Shown here: positions 23,438 to 31,905 of the stretch, piece by piece
Layout: every line of letters begins with the position of its first letter
How positions within the stretch are numbered: the first letter of the stretch is position 1
From: Phycisphaerae bacterium
GTDB lineage: Bacteria > Planctomycetota > Phycisphaerae > Sedimentisphaerales > Anaerobacaceae
Assembly (NCBI GenBank): GCA_017993835.1
Contig: JAGOLX010000058.1
Coordinates: 1 to 36,568, forward strand
Direction: 5' to 3'
Length of the DNA: 36,568 nt
The notes under the pieces: generated by a model
What the model was told of the DNA's origin: nothing
Databases searched by the model: none
Seen by the model: only the letters and a program-made list of their open reading frames with translations
Translations under genes and position numbers: made by a program

Positions 23438-25264
23438 TCAGTCCACGACCGTCAGGTCCATTCCGACCGCGTGCTCGACGCAGTAGGCGCGGATTCGCTC
23501 GACCATGATCCGCCCGTACTGCTTGGTTTTCGTCTGACCGACGCCTTTGACTTCGAGGAACCGGTCCAGGGTCGAGGGCCGACGTCGGGCCATGTCCCGC
23601 AGGGCGGCGTCGCCGAAAATGACGAAGGCCGGGACGCCGCGCTCCCGGGCCAGCTTCGCGCGGACTTCGCGGAGCGCGTCGAACAGGCCCCGGTCGGTGC
23701 CCTGCCAGGCGTCGGTGGCTACCTTGGCCTTGCGCCCCGGCTTCTCCGCCGGGCGCAAGAGTCGCGGGACCACCTCGCCGCGCAGGACTCTCCGGCCTTC
23801 CGGGGTGACGACGAGCACGTTGTACTCGCCGGTCTTCTCCAGGAAGCCCTGCCCGACCAACTGCTCGATCCAATTGTGGACGGCCCGCGTGTCGCAATCG
23901 GCCAGCAGGCCGTAGGTGCTGAGAGTGTTATGTCTATTGTCCAAGATCCGCTGATCGCGCGAGCCCGTCAGGACTTGGGCGGTGTACGCGCCGCCGAAAC
24001 GCTGATCCAGACGCAGAACACAGGAGAGGATCTTCTGCGCTGTCACGAGTGCGCCTTCGATCGAGTCCACGTCTTCCAGACAGATGTCGCACGCGCCGCA
24101 GTCGCTCTTGCCGAGCGATTGCCCGAAGTAGCCGAGAATGGCCTTGCGGCGGCAGACGCCCTCCGTACAGTAGCTGTACATCCGGTTGAGCTTGGCCAGT
24201 GCGACCTTCAATGCCTGCGGGTCCATGTCCCGCATCAGGCTCTTCCAGGTGCCGTAGTCGCCGGGGGAGTAGAACAGACAGCACTCGGCCTCCAGTCCGT
24301 CCCGCCCGGCGCGGCCGCTTTCCTGCTGGTAGTGCTCGATCGATTTGGGCATGCCGGCGTGGACCACGTAGCGGACGTTCGACTTGTCGATCCCCATGCC
24401 GAAGGCGATGGTCGCCACGATGGTATCGACCCGCTCCGCGACGAAGTCGTCCTGGTTCTTCTTGCGGGCCTCGTCGGTCATCCCGGCGTGATAGGGCGCC
24501 GCGCGGAATCCCTTCTGGGTGAGAGCCACGGCCATCTCATTGACATCGACCCGCCGGATGCAGTAGACGATGCCGGACTCGTTGCGATGGCGATCGACGA
24601 CCTCGCAGACCTGCTTGACGATCCGGCTTCGCGGGCGGACCTTGTAGATCAGATTGGGCCGGTCGAACGAGCCGACCAGCATGGCGGGGTCCTTGAGAGA
24701 CAGTTGTTCCGCGATGTCACGCCGGACTTGCTCGGTCGCGGTCGCGGTGTAGGCGCCGATGGTCGCCTTGGGGAAGACCGTCCGCAGCGAGCCGAGCTGG
24801 CGGTACTCGGGTCGGAAATCGTGGCCCCACATGCTGATGCAGTGGGCTTCGTCGATGGCGATGAAGGACAGCGGGAGCGTCTGGAGGAGCCTGCTGAACG
24901 ACTCAGAGACCAGCCGCTCGGGCGAGACGTACAGCAGTTTGAGCTGGTGCTTGCGGACCCGCGTCAGAGCGTTGTCCCGTTCTTCAGGCGTCAGCGAGCT
25001 GTCGATCCTCGCCGCGGGCACGCCGCACTCGGCCAGCGCGTCCACCTGATCCTTCATCAGCGAGATCAAGGGCGACACCACGATGGCCAGCCCCTCGGAC
25101 GTGACCGCAGGGACCTGGAAACACAGCGACTTGCCGCCGCCGGTGGGGAGCACGACGACGACATCCCGACCGGCGCAGAGACAGTCCATGGCCTCCTTTT
25201 GCAAGGGCCGAAACTCCCTGTATCCCCAGTACTTCTCCAATGCTGTTGCGAGCGGCTCGGTCAA
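23438..25264 (-). CDS. recQ: ATP-dependent DNA helicase RecQ
   Basis: The 608-residue 3'-5' helicase acts in recombination and replication-fork repair. Walker A is TGGGKS at 41-46, DEAH at 138-141, and the aromatic-rich loop SMWGHDFRPEY follows. Motif V/VI region reads VATIAFGMGIDKSNVRYVVHAGMPKSIEHYQQESGRAGRDG. The RQC zinc site has four Cys in YCTEGVCRRKAILGYFG...CGACDIC. An RQC winged helix and a C-terminal HRDC domain (about 525-600, VFGDAALRDMARRRPSTLDRFLEVKGVGQTK) complete the full bacterial architecture. The start is a TTG at 25264, preceded by AGGAG at 10 nt; no better ATG exists upstream. A consensus -10 (TATAAT) lies at 25305-25300 on the minus strand. Standalone gene. Confidence 0.97.
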   Translation of the reverse strand: MTEPLATALEKYWGYREFRPLQKEAMDCLCAGRDVVVVLPTGGGKSLCFQVPAVTSEGLAIVVSPLISLMKDQVDALAECGVPAARIDSSLTPEERDNALTRVRKHQLKLLYVSPERLVSESFSRLLQTLPLSFIAIDEAHCISMWGHDFRPEYRQLGSLRTVFPKATIGAYTATATEQVRRDIAEQLSLKDPAMLVGSFDRPNLIYKVRPRSRIVKQVCEVVDRHRNESGIVYCIRRVDVNEMAVALTQKGFRAAPYHAGMTDEARKKNQDDFVAERVDTIVATIAFGMGIDKSNVRYVVHAGMPKSIEHYQQESGRAGRDGLEAECCLFYSPGDYGTWKSLMRDMDPQALKVALAKLNRMYSYCTEGVCRRKAILGYFGQSLGKSDCGACDICLEDVDSIEGALVTAQKILSCVLRLDQRFGGAYTAQVLTGSRDQRILDNRHNTLSTYGLLADCDTRAVHNWIEQLVGQGFLEKTGEYNVLVVTPEGRRVLRGEVVPRLLRPAEKPGRKAKVATDAWQGTDRGLFDALREVRAKLARERGVPAFVIFGDAALRDMARRRPSTLDRFLEVKGVGQTKTKQYGRIMVERIRAYCVEHAVGMDLTVVD

Positions 25265-25299
25265 ATCCCGTGGTCTCCTATGGTCTCCAACGCCTGCCC

Positions 25300-25305
25300 A
25301 TTATA
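25300..25305 (-). promoter_or_regulatory. Consensus -10 box upstream of recQ
   Basis: TATAAT on the minus strand, 36 bp upstream of the recQ start codon. The sequence at the -35 position (TGTCCT with a 17-bp spacer) is poor, so this is a partial promoter match. The rest of 25306-25550 shows no gene. Confidence 0.35.
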
Positions 25306-25550
25306 CTGGCCGCCGCCTTGACAGGACAGACCTCTTGTCGTACAGAAAGCCAATCATGGTGTTTCGATCGGAAAACGGGTCCATATTCGCATGTGATTAT
25401 CGGACAACTCTCCAGGAAAGGGCACGCTGCGAGGCGCCGACGCATGCCCGTGCCGTCGCCCGATCGGGTTTGTGCCTGCGCACATGCCGGGAAGAGAGGC
25501 AGGTGGGTAATGCCCTATCCCTCGGCAGCCGAAATACGTAATGAGATGCT

Positions 25551-26489
25551 ATGCTGACCGGTTATCTCCATCCTGATTACGCCAAATCGCTGGCGGCCTA
25601 CGGCCTGCCGCGCGAGCTGCCGCGCAGCGGCGTCTGGCTCCTTGAGCGAGCGATTCCCGGTTCGACCTCTCGGGACGCTATGGGGTGCTATCCGCTGTCT
25701 GCGTGCCGGGACTGGTCGGCGTTGAAAGGCGATCTGGACGCGCTGGCCTCGGATCTCCTGTCCGTCTGCCTCGTGGCCGATCCCTTCGGAGACTACACGG
25801 AAGCGCAACTTCGCGAGTGCTTCCCCGATCACATGATCGTCTTCAAACAGCACTACGTGCTGGACACGCAGTGCCCCATCGAGCAGGCGGTCAGCAAGAG
25901 CGCCCGACGAAACGCCCGGGCCGCGTTGCGCCGGCTCGACGTGGAACTGTGCTCCCAGCCGACCGACTACCTCGCCGACTGGGTCCGGCTTTATGACTGC
26001 CTGATTCGCAGACACGACCTCCGAGGTCTGCACCGATTCTCCCCGGAGGTCTTTCTCGCACAGATGAGGATCCCGGGTCTCGTGATGTTCCGGGCCGTCA
26101 GCGGGCGCGACACAGTCGGAATGATGGCCTGGTACGTCCAAGGGGACGTTGCCTACAGCCACCTGGCGTGCTCGGATGCGGTTGGGTACACGCTGCGGGC
26201 GGCCTACGCGCTGTACTGGTCGGCGATTCGGCACTTCGTCGGCAAGGTTCGCTGGATCGACTTCGCCGGGCCTGCGGGCAGTCGTCACAACGAGAAGGCC
26301 GGCTTGGCCGAATTCAAGCGGCAATGGTCCTCCGGGACCAAACCCGCCTATCTCTGCGGTCGCATCTTCGATCGGGCCCGCTACGACGAAATCGTGAGAG
26401 CCCGGGGCATCGCTCAGACCGACTACTTCCCCGCCTATCGGTCGGGGGAGCTGATCGCCTCGTCCTGCGAGAAGAACGCGGCCAGATAG
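25551..26489 (+). CDS. GNAT/FemAB-like acyltransferase family protein
   Basis: The 312-residue soluble protein resembles the BioF2-like/FemAB acetyltransferase group. It has DHMIVFKQHYVLDTQCPIEQAVSKSARRNARAALRRLDVEL, with the Arg-rich helix typical of FemAB-like proteins (S-x-x-x-R-x-x-x-R). RLYDCLIRRHDLRGLHRFSPEVFLAQMRIPGLVMFRAV and VGMMAWYVQGDVAYSHLACSDAVGYTLRAAYALYWSAIRHF are the acyl-CoA-fold strands, and GPAGSRHNEKAGLAEFKRQWSSG matches the common C-terminal 'GL-x-x-FK-x-x-[WF]' pattern. Such enzymes often modify exopolysaccharides or cell-wall peptides. ATG 25551 lacks a good Shine-Dalgarno sequence. Its neighbours (recQ, uvrC) do not suggest a pathway, so the substrate is unknown. Confidence 0.7.
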   Translation: MLTGYLHPDYAKSLAAYGLPRELPRSGVWLLERAIPGSTSRDAMGCYPLSACRDWSALKGDLDALASDLLSVCLVADPFGDYTEAQLRECFPDHMIVFKQHYVLDTQCPIEQAVSKSARRNARAALRRLDVELCSQPTDYLADWVRLYDCLIRRHDLRGLHRFSPEVFLAQMRIPGLVMFRAVSGRDTVGMMAWYVQGDVAYSHLACSDAVGYTLRAAYALYWSAIRHFVGKVRWIDFAGPAGSRHNEKAGLAEFKRQWSSGTKPAYLCGRIFDRARYDEIVRARGIAQTDYFPAYRSGELIASSCEKNAAR

Positions 26490-26518
26490 ACGGCCTCCGC
26501 GGCCTGCCCATGGAGCGG

Positions 26519-27898
26519 TCAGGGGTTCTCGTTCAGCATCTTCTTCGTGCGGAGAATGTGGTGATAGTGCTGAGCAAAACGGTGGGCCTCGTCGCGGACG
26601 TATTGCAGGAGCTTGCGGACGGGCGAGTTGGCGGGCAACTTCAGGGGCTCCGCAGCGCCCTGGAGGTAGATGTCCTCCTCGCGTTTGGCAATTGAGGCCA
26701 TCTTCGTGTGTGGTCTCTGGAGATCCGCCCCCCCCGCCGCGACCGCCTCGTCGATCATGCCCGCCAGCGCCGCCTGGGCAGCGTGCAGGTGGCCCAGGCC
26801 GCCGTCGATGAGGATCAGGTCGGGCCAGAGCTCCTCGCCCCGCAGGGTGTACTTGTAGCGGCGCCGGACCACTTCCGCGATCATTGCATAGTCGTCGATG
26901 CCCTTGACCGTCTTGATGCGGAAACGGCGATAGCCGGTCTTGAAGGGCCGGCCGTCGATGAACTTGACGAGCGAGCCGACCGCCTCGGCGCCGCTGATAT
27001 TGGCGATGTCGATCCCCTCGATGATGCGGACCTGGGCAGGCGTCTGGAGGATGTCACGGAGCTTGATGAGCCCCTCGGCAGGGTCAGCGGCGAAGACTTC
27101 CGGCTGGACGTGCTCGTCCGGCGTGCCACGCTGGTCCAGGCTCTCGATCAGGCGGATGCGGTCGCGGAGCATCGCGGCCTTCTCGTATTCCAGGTGCTTC
27201 GACGCCGCGGTCATCTGCTCGTACATCTCTCGCAGCACCGCGGACCGCTTCGACCGCAGGAAGCGGACGAGGTCCTTGACCGTCCTGCGGTATTCGGCTT
27301 TCTCGATCCGGGCCGCACAGGGAGCCGTACATTGATGGATGCTGTGCAACAGGCACGGGCGGAAGAAGCGCCGCTTCGGGTCATCCGCATCGATCTCCAG
27401 GCCGCACGTGCGGAACCGGAAGATCTTCTGCATCTCGACGAGGACGCCGCGAAGGTCGCGGACGTTCGTGAACGGGCCGAACAGGATGGTCCCCTTCTCC
27501 TGCGGCTTGCGGGTGATGTAGACGCCAGGGAAGTCCTCACGGACCGCGATCTCCAGATAGGGGAACGTCTTGTCGTCCGTCAGGTCCATGTTGTACGGCG
27601 GACGGATGTCCTTGATCAGCCGGGCCTCCTTGAGCATGGCGTCGACCTCGCTCTCGGTCTCGATGCAATCGACCGTGTGAACCCGGCTGACCATCTCCAC
27701 GATGTGGGGTCCGCGGGAGGCTTCCAGGTTGCTGGAGGGCTGGAAGTAGCTGCCGACGCGGGATCGCAGGGACTTGGCCTTGCCGATGTAGAGCACGACG
27801 TCGTCGGGGCTCTTCATGAAGTACACCCCCGGCCCGGTCGGGAACTCCTTGATCCGCTCGCGGATTCTCTCGATTCTCTTGCTGTCGTCCTGGCTCAC
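26519..27898 (-). CDS. uvrC: UvrABC excision nuclease subunit C, lacking the C-terminal HhH domain
   Basis: The protein has about 459 residues. An N-terminal GIY-YIG nuclease domain (GPGVYFMKS at 22-30, YIGKAKSLRSRV at 37-48) makes the 3' incision. A Cys cluster (C-x-x-x-x-C region FRPCLLHSIHQCTAPC) and the UVR helix (about 225-260, MTAASKHLEYEKAAMLRDRI) bind UvrB. The RNase H-like endonuclease (about 295-455) has Asp in IEGIDIANISG and LILIDGG and His in RDEAHRFAQHYHH. The protein stops at KKMLNENP, where typical ~600-residue UvrC proteins continue into tandem helix-hairpin-helix motifs, which are absent here. I chose GTG 27898 (GGGAG eight bases upstream); the ATG at 27979 would add a Gly/Pro-rich, unconserved leader. 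Confidence 0.92.
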   Translation of the reverse strand: MSQDDSKRIERIRERIKEFPTGPGVYFMKSPDDVVLYIGKAKSLRSRVGSYFQPSSNLEASRGPHIVEMVSRVHTVDCIETESEVDAMLKEARLIKDIRPPYNMDLTDDKTFPYLEIAVREDFPGVYITRKPQEKGTILFGPFTNVRDLRGVLVEMQKIFRFRTCGLEIDADDPKRRFFRPCLLHSIHQCTAPCAARIEKAEYRRTVKDLVRFLRSKRSAVLREMYEQMTAASKHLEYEKAAMLRDRIRLIESLDQRGTPDEHVQPEVFAADPAEGLIKLRDILQTPAQVRIIEGIDIANISGAEAVGSLVKFIDGRPFKTGYRRFRIKTVKGIDDYAMIAEVVRRRYKYTLRGEELWPDLILIDGGLGHLHAAQAALAGMIDEAVAAGGADLQRPHTKMASIAKREEDIYLQGAAEPLKLPANSPVRKLLQYVRDEAHRFAQHYHHILRTKKMLNENP

Positions 27899-28030
27899 CG
27901 CCCGACTCCCGAGACTGCCGCCGCCCTGCCGCGGAGGACCGATGGGATCGCCCGCCGGCAGGCCGGACTGCCTGATCATGCCTATGATATCGACAGGAAT
28001 CCGCGCGGTTCATTTCGCAAAATAAAATAC

Positions 28031-28059
28031 TTGGCAGCACGATTCCTCCCAGATATACT
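28031..28059 (+). promoter_or_regulatory. Sigma-70-type promoter for the ptsN-like gene
   Basis: TTGGCA (28031-28036) and TATACT (28054-28059) with a 17-bp spacer, both close to consensus. The predicted start is near 28066, giving a leader of about 45 nt before ATG 28111. Confidence 0.6.
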
Positions 28060-28110
28060 CCCTGGCTCGTTCCGAAACAATCAGTGTGGGTTTCTTTGGT
28101 CGTTCGTGAG

Positions 28111-28569
28111 ATGATTCTGACGCAGATACTACAGCCAACGTGTGTGAAGATTCCGTTGGAAGGCAAGGACAAAGACGCCATCATCACGGAGCTGATCGAC
28201 GTTCTTGACCAGAACAAGCTGATCCAGAACCGACAGACAGTCATCGACGCAGTCTTCACGCGGGAGCGGACCCGGAGCACCGGCATCGGCTCGGGCATCG
28301 CAATTCCGCACGGCAAGTGTACGGCGGTCAAAGAGCTGGTGATGGCCCTGGGGGTAGCCGAGTCCCCGATCGATTTCGAGAGCGTTGACGGCAAACCGGT
28401 GTCTATCGTGATCCTGCTGGTGTCTCCGCAGGATCAGACGGGTCCTCATATCCAGGCGCTGGCGAGGATCAGCCGGCTCATGCTGGACGTCGATTTCAAG
28501 GCCGCCCTGGAGAGAGCGACTTCCGCGGAGGTCGCCTACGAGCTCCTGAGCGAGCGAGAGACCAAGTAG
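28111..28569 (+). CDS. ptsN: PTS EIIA-type protein (PtsN/fructose EIIA-2 family)
   Basis: The 152-residue protein is a single EIIA (PTS_EIIA_2) domain with phospho-acceptor H67 in STGIGSGIAIPHGKC, followed by VMALGVAESPIDFESVDGKPVSIVILLVSPQD, all standard for PtsN/EIIA-Ntr. These proteins receive phosphate from HPr-type carriers and regulate enzymes or transporters rather than move sugar. No EIIB/EIIC genes are adjacent, so a regulatory role is likely. ATG 28111 starts the family-typical MILTQILQPTCVKIPLEGKDKD; a GTG at 28087 in frame is less likely. A good promoter lies at 28031-28059. It converges on glgP with only 12 bp between stops, so a functional link to glycogen use is possible but unproven. 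Confidence 0.9.
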   Translation: MILTQILQPTCVKIPLEGKDKDAIITELIDVLDQNKLIQNRQTVIDAVFTRERTRSTGIGSGIAIPHGKCTAVKELVMALGVAESPIDFESVDGKPVSIVILLVSPQDQTGPHIQALARISRLMLDVDFKAALERATSAEVAYELLSERETK

Positions 28570-28581
28570 CTCGCGGTATGC

Positions 28582-31182
28582 TCAGTTCCTCTCCCACAGG
28601 ATCAGGCCCATCTCGAACGGGCTGCTCTGGTCCGGATGATTGGGGAGAATCCGCACGGCCACCCCATGCTGGCCCGTCGCACGGCATTCCATGCGTCCGG
28701 TGAACCAGTGGTCGCCGTTGTCGCCGGCCTTCTGCTCGTGGGTCATGGCGATCGCCATTCCGTCGCGGATGTTGCCCCAGGAATCGGTCGGGCCGTGATA
28801 GAGTTCGACGCTGACATCTCGCGGCTGGGCCCGCCCGAGGTTGACCAGTGCTCGCACCGCCAGTTCCGTCCCCACCTTCAACTGCGGCTGGCGCGGATTC
28901 AACTGCTCGCCGCCGTTGCCGTTGGCGGCGTTCAGGACCACCTCGCGGACCGCGAACTGCGACCAGGCCTGTCGCATCTCGGACTTCCATCGCGCGAAGG
29001 CCTTCGCCTTGCTCATCGCGCCGGAGGTCAGATGGTGATATCGGGTCGCCGCCGGACAGTAGAACCGCCGGGTGTACTCCGCCAACATGCGATGCGTGTT
29101 GAACCGTGGCGCCACCCACTTGACACAGGCCTTCATCCTCGCGATCCACCCGCGAGGCAGGTTGTCCGCCGACCGGGCATAGAACAGCGGCACGATCTCG
29201 TTCTCCAGCACGTTGTATAGGGCCTGGGATTCGACGCTGTCCTGGTACTCGAGATTCTCGTAGTTCTCGCCGGCCCCGATCACCCAGCCGCCGTCGGGGA
29301 TATAGCCTTCGCACCACCAGCCGTCCAGCGTGCTGAGGTTCAGGACGCCGTTGGCGGCCGCCTTCATGCCGCTGGTGCCGCTGGCCTCCATGGGTCGCCT
29401 CGGGTTGTTCAGCCAGACGTCGACGCCTCGCACGAGGAATCGGGCGACATCGATATCGTAGTCCTCCAGGAAGACAATCCTCCGCCGGACCGCGTCCTGG
29501 GAGGTGAAATGGGCGATATGGCGGATGATCTCCTTGCCCGCGGTGTCCTTCGGATGCGCCTTGCCGGCGAAGACGAACTGCACGGGCCGATCTGTGTCGT
29601 TGACCATCCGGATGAGACGCTCCACGTCCCGCAGGAGCAGGTCGCCTCGTTTGTAGGCGACGAACCGTCGGGCGAAACCGATGGTCAGCGCCTCGGGGTC
29701 GAGCACTTCCTCCGCCTGTCGCAGCTCGCCCTGGCAGGTGCCCCGACGCTGCATCTGGGCCATGAGCCTCTTGCGGGCAAAGACGATCAACTGGTCCTTG
29801 CACCGCTGGTGCCCGCTCCAGAGCTCCTCGTCCGGGATGTGGTCCACCTGTTCCCAGTTCGACTTGTCGAAGACCGTGGACGACCACGTCGGTCCGATGT
29901 ACCGCTCGTAGAGAGAGGAGACTTCGTCCGACAGCCAGCTCTTGAGATGAATCCCGTTGGTGATCGAGACGATCGGGACCTCTCGCGATGGCAGTCCGGG
30001 CCACAACGAGCCCCAGACCTCGCGGGAGATCTGGCCGTGCAGCTTGCTGACACCATTGAGGTAGCTGCTGAGCTTGATCGCGAGCACGGGCATCTTGAAC
30101 GGCTCGTTCTCGTCGTCGGGCAGGATCCTGCCCAGGGACAGGAACTGCCGGCGGTCCACCCCGAGCTGCGGGTAGTAGCCGCCGAAGTACTTGTCCATCA
30201 GATCCACTTCGAACTCATCGAGTCCCGCTTTGACGATCGTGTGTGTGGTGAAGACGTTGCCCGCCTTCGTGGCCTCGACGGCCTCCTCGAACGTCATGTT
30301 CGTCTCGCCTCGAATCTGGCGAATGCGTTCGAGGGCCATGAATGCCGCATGTCCTTCGTTCATATGACAAACCGACGGCGCGATGCCCATCGCCGCCAAC
30401 GCCCTCAAGCCCCCGATGCCCAGCAGGATCTCCTGGCGAATCCGCAGCTCGCGGTCGCCGCCGTAGAGGCTGCTGGTCACCATGCGGTCGCCGGGAGAAT
30501 TCGACGGGATGTTCGTGTCGAGCAGATACAGTTTGAGCCGGCCGACGTCGATGCACCAGATCTGCGCCTCGACCGAGCGTCCCGGATACTCCACCCAGAT
30601 CGTCATGGGCCGGCCGCCCGAGTCGCGCACGAGCGAAGCCGGCATGTTGAACAGGTCGTTCTCGTGGTACGCTTCCTGCTGCCAGCCGTCGAGGTTCAGA
30701 TACTGGCGGAAGTAGCCCGTCTGATACATCAGGCCGATGCCCACGAGAGGGATGCCCAGGTCCGATGCGCTCTTGAGATGGTCGCCCGCCAGGATGCCCA
30801 GTCCGCCTGCGTAGATCGGCAGGCACTCGTGCAGTCCGAACTCCGCGCTGAAGTAGGCGATCACCGCGTCGGGATTGTCGCTGCAGACCTTCTGGTACCA
30901 GGTCGATGCCTGCATGTACTCCGCCAGCGTCTCCGATGCGCGGCGCAGCTCGTTGAGAAAACTCTCGCTCTGCGACAGCGCCTCCAATCGGGATTGCGAG
31001 ACCGTACCGAGGAGCTTCACGGGATTGTGACCACACGAGGCCCAGAGGGCCGGATCGATCCTCTTGAACAACTCCACGAACTGCGGATTCCAGGACCAGA
31101 CCAGGTTCCTCGCGAGAACATCCAGTTCCATCAGGGATTCGGGCAGCGCCGGCAGGACCGTGAAACTTCGAACACTCGGCAT
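28582..31182 (-). CDS. glgP: Alpha-glucan (glycogen) phosphorylase, DUF3417-containing type
   Basis: The 866-residue GT35 enzyme releases glucose-1-phosphate from alpha-1,4-glucan. The N-terminal ~120 residues (LPESLMELDVLARNLVWSWNPQFVELFKRIDPALW) are the DUF3417 module found in the shorter bacterial/archaeal phosphorylases. The core has YFSAEFGLHECLPIYAGGLGILAGDHLKSASDLGIPLVGIGLMYQTGYFRQ, HMNEGHAAF, and TTHTIVKAGLDEF. The pyridoxal-phosphate site is EASGTSGMKAAANGVLNLSTLDGWW, with the Lys in GMK. ATG 31182 is preceded by GAGGAG within about 6 bases. A probable 6S RNA with a terminator lies 182 bp upstream on the same strand, so glgP needs its own promoter in 31183-31363; I see no clear one. 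Confidence 0.95.
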   Translation of the reverse strand: MPSVRSFTVLPALPESLMELDVLARNLVWSWNPQFVELFKRIDPALWASCGHNPVKLLGTVSQSRLEALSQSESFLNELRRASETLAEYMQASTWYQKVCSDNPDAVIAYFSAEFGLHECLPIYAGGLGILAGDHLKSASDLGIPLVGIGLMYQTGYFRQYLNLDGWQQEAYHENDLFNMPASLVRDSGGRPMTIWVEYPGRSVEAQIWCIDVGRLKLYLLDTNIPSNSPGDRMVTSSLYGGDRELRIRQEILLGIGGLRALAAMGIAPSVCHMNEGHAAFMALERIRQIRGETNMTFEEAVEATKAGNVFTTHTIVKAGLDEFEVDLMDKYFGGYYPQLGVDRRQFLSLGRILPDDENEPFKMPVLAIKLSSYLNGVSKLHGQISREVWGSLWPGLPSREVPIVSITNGIHLKSWLSDEVSSLYERYIGPTWSSTVFDKSNWEQVDHIPDEELWSGHQRCKDQLIVFARKRLMAQMQRRGTCQGELRQAEEVLDPEALTIGFARRFVAYKRGDLLLRDVERLIRMVNDTDRPVQFVFAGKAHPKDTAGKEIIRHIAHFTSQDAVRRRIVFLEDYDIDVARFLVRGVDVWLNNPRRPMEASGTSGMKAAANGVLNLSTLDGWWCEGYIPDGGWVIGAGENYENLEYQDSVESQALYNVLENEIVPLFYARSADNLPRGWIARMKACVKWVAPRFNTHRMLAEYTRRFYCPAATRYHHLTSGAMSKAKAFARWKSEMRQAWSQFAVREVVLNAANGNGGEQLNPRQPQLKVGTELAVRALVNLGRAQPRDVSVELYHGPTDSWGNIRDGMAIAMTHEQKAGDNGDHWFTGRMECRATGQHGVAVRILPNHPDQSSPFEMGLILWERN

Positions 31183-31363
31183 TTCATCTCCTCACTATCC
31201 AATCGTCCGTATGAAGCAGGCCCCCCTCAACCGACGCGGGCAAGCCCTGCGTTGTCATCGGCAGGATAAGGGGATTGCTTAACCTCAAAAGGGCTCAGGA
31301 TTTGCAGGGGTCGAATGTCCCTGTGCCCGATAAAGCGGGCGAGGACGATGTCACGAGGAAATG

Positions 31364-31398
31364 AAAAAAGGCCTGCGCAAAACACAGGCCCTTTTCTT
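31364..31398 (-). terminator. Bidirectional-looking intrinsic terminator of the 6S RNA
   Basis: GGCCTG (31370-31375) and CAGGCC (31385-31390) flank a 9-nt loop. On the minus strand the stem is followed by TTTTTT, and on the plus strand by CTTTTCTT. It lies about 15 nt beyond the predicted 3' end of the mature RNA and upstream of glgP. Confidence 0.85.
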
Positions 31399-31403
31399 AT
31401 ATG

Positions 31404-31599
31404 CCAGCTCACCTCCACCTGTGCCGTAAAAGGGGCGATTGAAGGGAACCCATTACTTCAAGTGGGCAGATCGTTGCTTGCGTCCAAACTTCCTGCTGGC
31501 AGGCATGTTCGGCCCGGCAAGGCCTGATCCTCCCTCAGTACGGGTATCGGTTCCTTCAAATACACGCCCTGAATACGAACACTGCAGGGGTCAGCCTGC
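31404..31599 (-). ncRNA. ssrS: 6S RNA (RNA polymerase-binding regulatory RNA)
   Basis: The transcript of about 196 nt runs from a promoter at 31634-31606 to just before a terminator. Pairings, given as plus coordinates: the closing stem joins 31585-31598 with 31404-31421. Next, GTG-TT-CGT (31582-31575) pairs with ACG-G-CAC (31427-31421), the same 'TT opposite G' internal loop that E. coli 6S has in GATG-TT-CGC/GCG-G-CATC. Then GGGCG (31569-31565) pairs with CGCCC (31437-31432), and TTTGAAGGAACC (31560-31549) with GGGTTCCCTTCAA (31451-31439). Primary-sequence echoes of E. coli 6S include GTTCG near the 5' end, CCGATA after the second stem, and CACTTGAA...GGGTTC on the 3' side. 6S RNA mimics an open promoter and sequesters sigma-70 holoenzyme, typically in stationary phase. 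The exact ends are estimates. Confidence 0.82.
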
Positions 31600-31605
31600 A
31601 ATCTA

Positions 31606-31634
31606 CATATAACAAATCCGCGGCGCTCGGTCAA
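31606..31634 (-). promoter_or_regulatory. Sigma-70 promoter of the 6S RNA
   Basis: On the minus strand TTGACC (31634-31629) and TATATG (31611-31606) are separated by exactly 17 bp. A start 7 nt downstream (about 31599) coincides with the first base of the closing stem of the RNA. The remaining 270 bp to the end of pheT (31635-31905) holds no gene or clear terminator. Confidence 0.75.
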
Positions 31635-31905
31635 GGAAATCTGGGCGACCTGCGGCACACCACACACACGAGCCCCGCCGTCGCGGCTGCTCGTCCACTG
31701 CGTCCAGTGTGTTATCGGCTCTGCGCGTGCCTTCTCTTCAGAAAATCGCGAAGCCTTCGAAAGTGATTCGCGAGCCCGATGCATGGACGCACCACCCGCC
31801 CGACGTTCGTTCGTAGTGACGCCGTCAGGCGCTCTCTTCTTCCGCCTGCACGATATGCCCTCACGGGCACACTACGAGCGCAACGCATCCCGTGCGGCGC
31901 CTCTC

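Noticed and set aside
22053-23897. 614-residue minus-strand open frame
   Set aside because: Antisense to the GH172 gene, and it reads through the GATTT repeat (peptide KSTINNLKSQIRN) into the recQ region in the wrong frame.
23417-25321. 634-residue plus-strand open frame
   Set aside because: Antisense to recQ, which has a full set of helicase motifs.
26728-26735. Eight-C run inside uvrC
   Set aside because: It encodes an ordinary Gly-Gly-Ala stretch in frame. It is noted as a possible slippage site, but nothing suggests a frameshift.
29509-31269. 586-residue plus-strand open frame
   Set aside because: Antisense to glycogen phosphorylase.
31458-31784. 108-residue minus-strand open frame over the 6S region
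   Set aside because: The region is better explained as a structured RNA with its own promoter and terminator. The peptide has no domain and starts upstream of the promoter.
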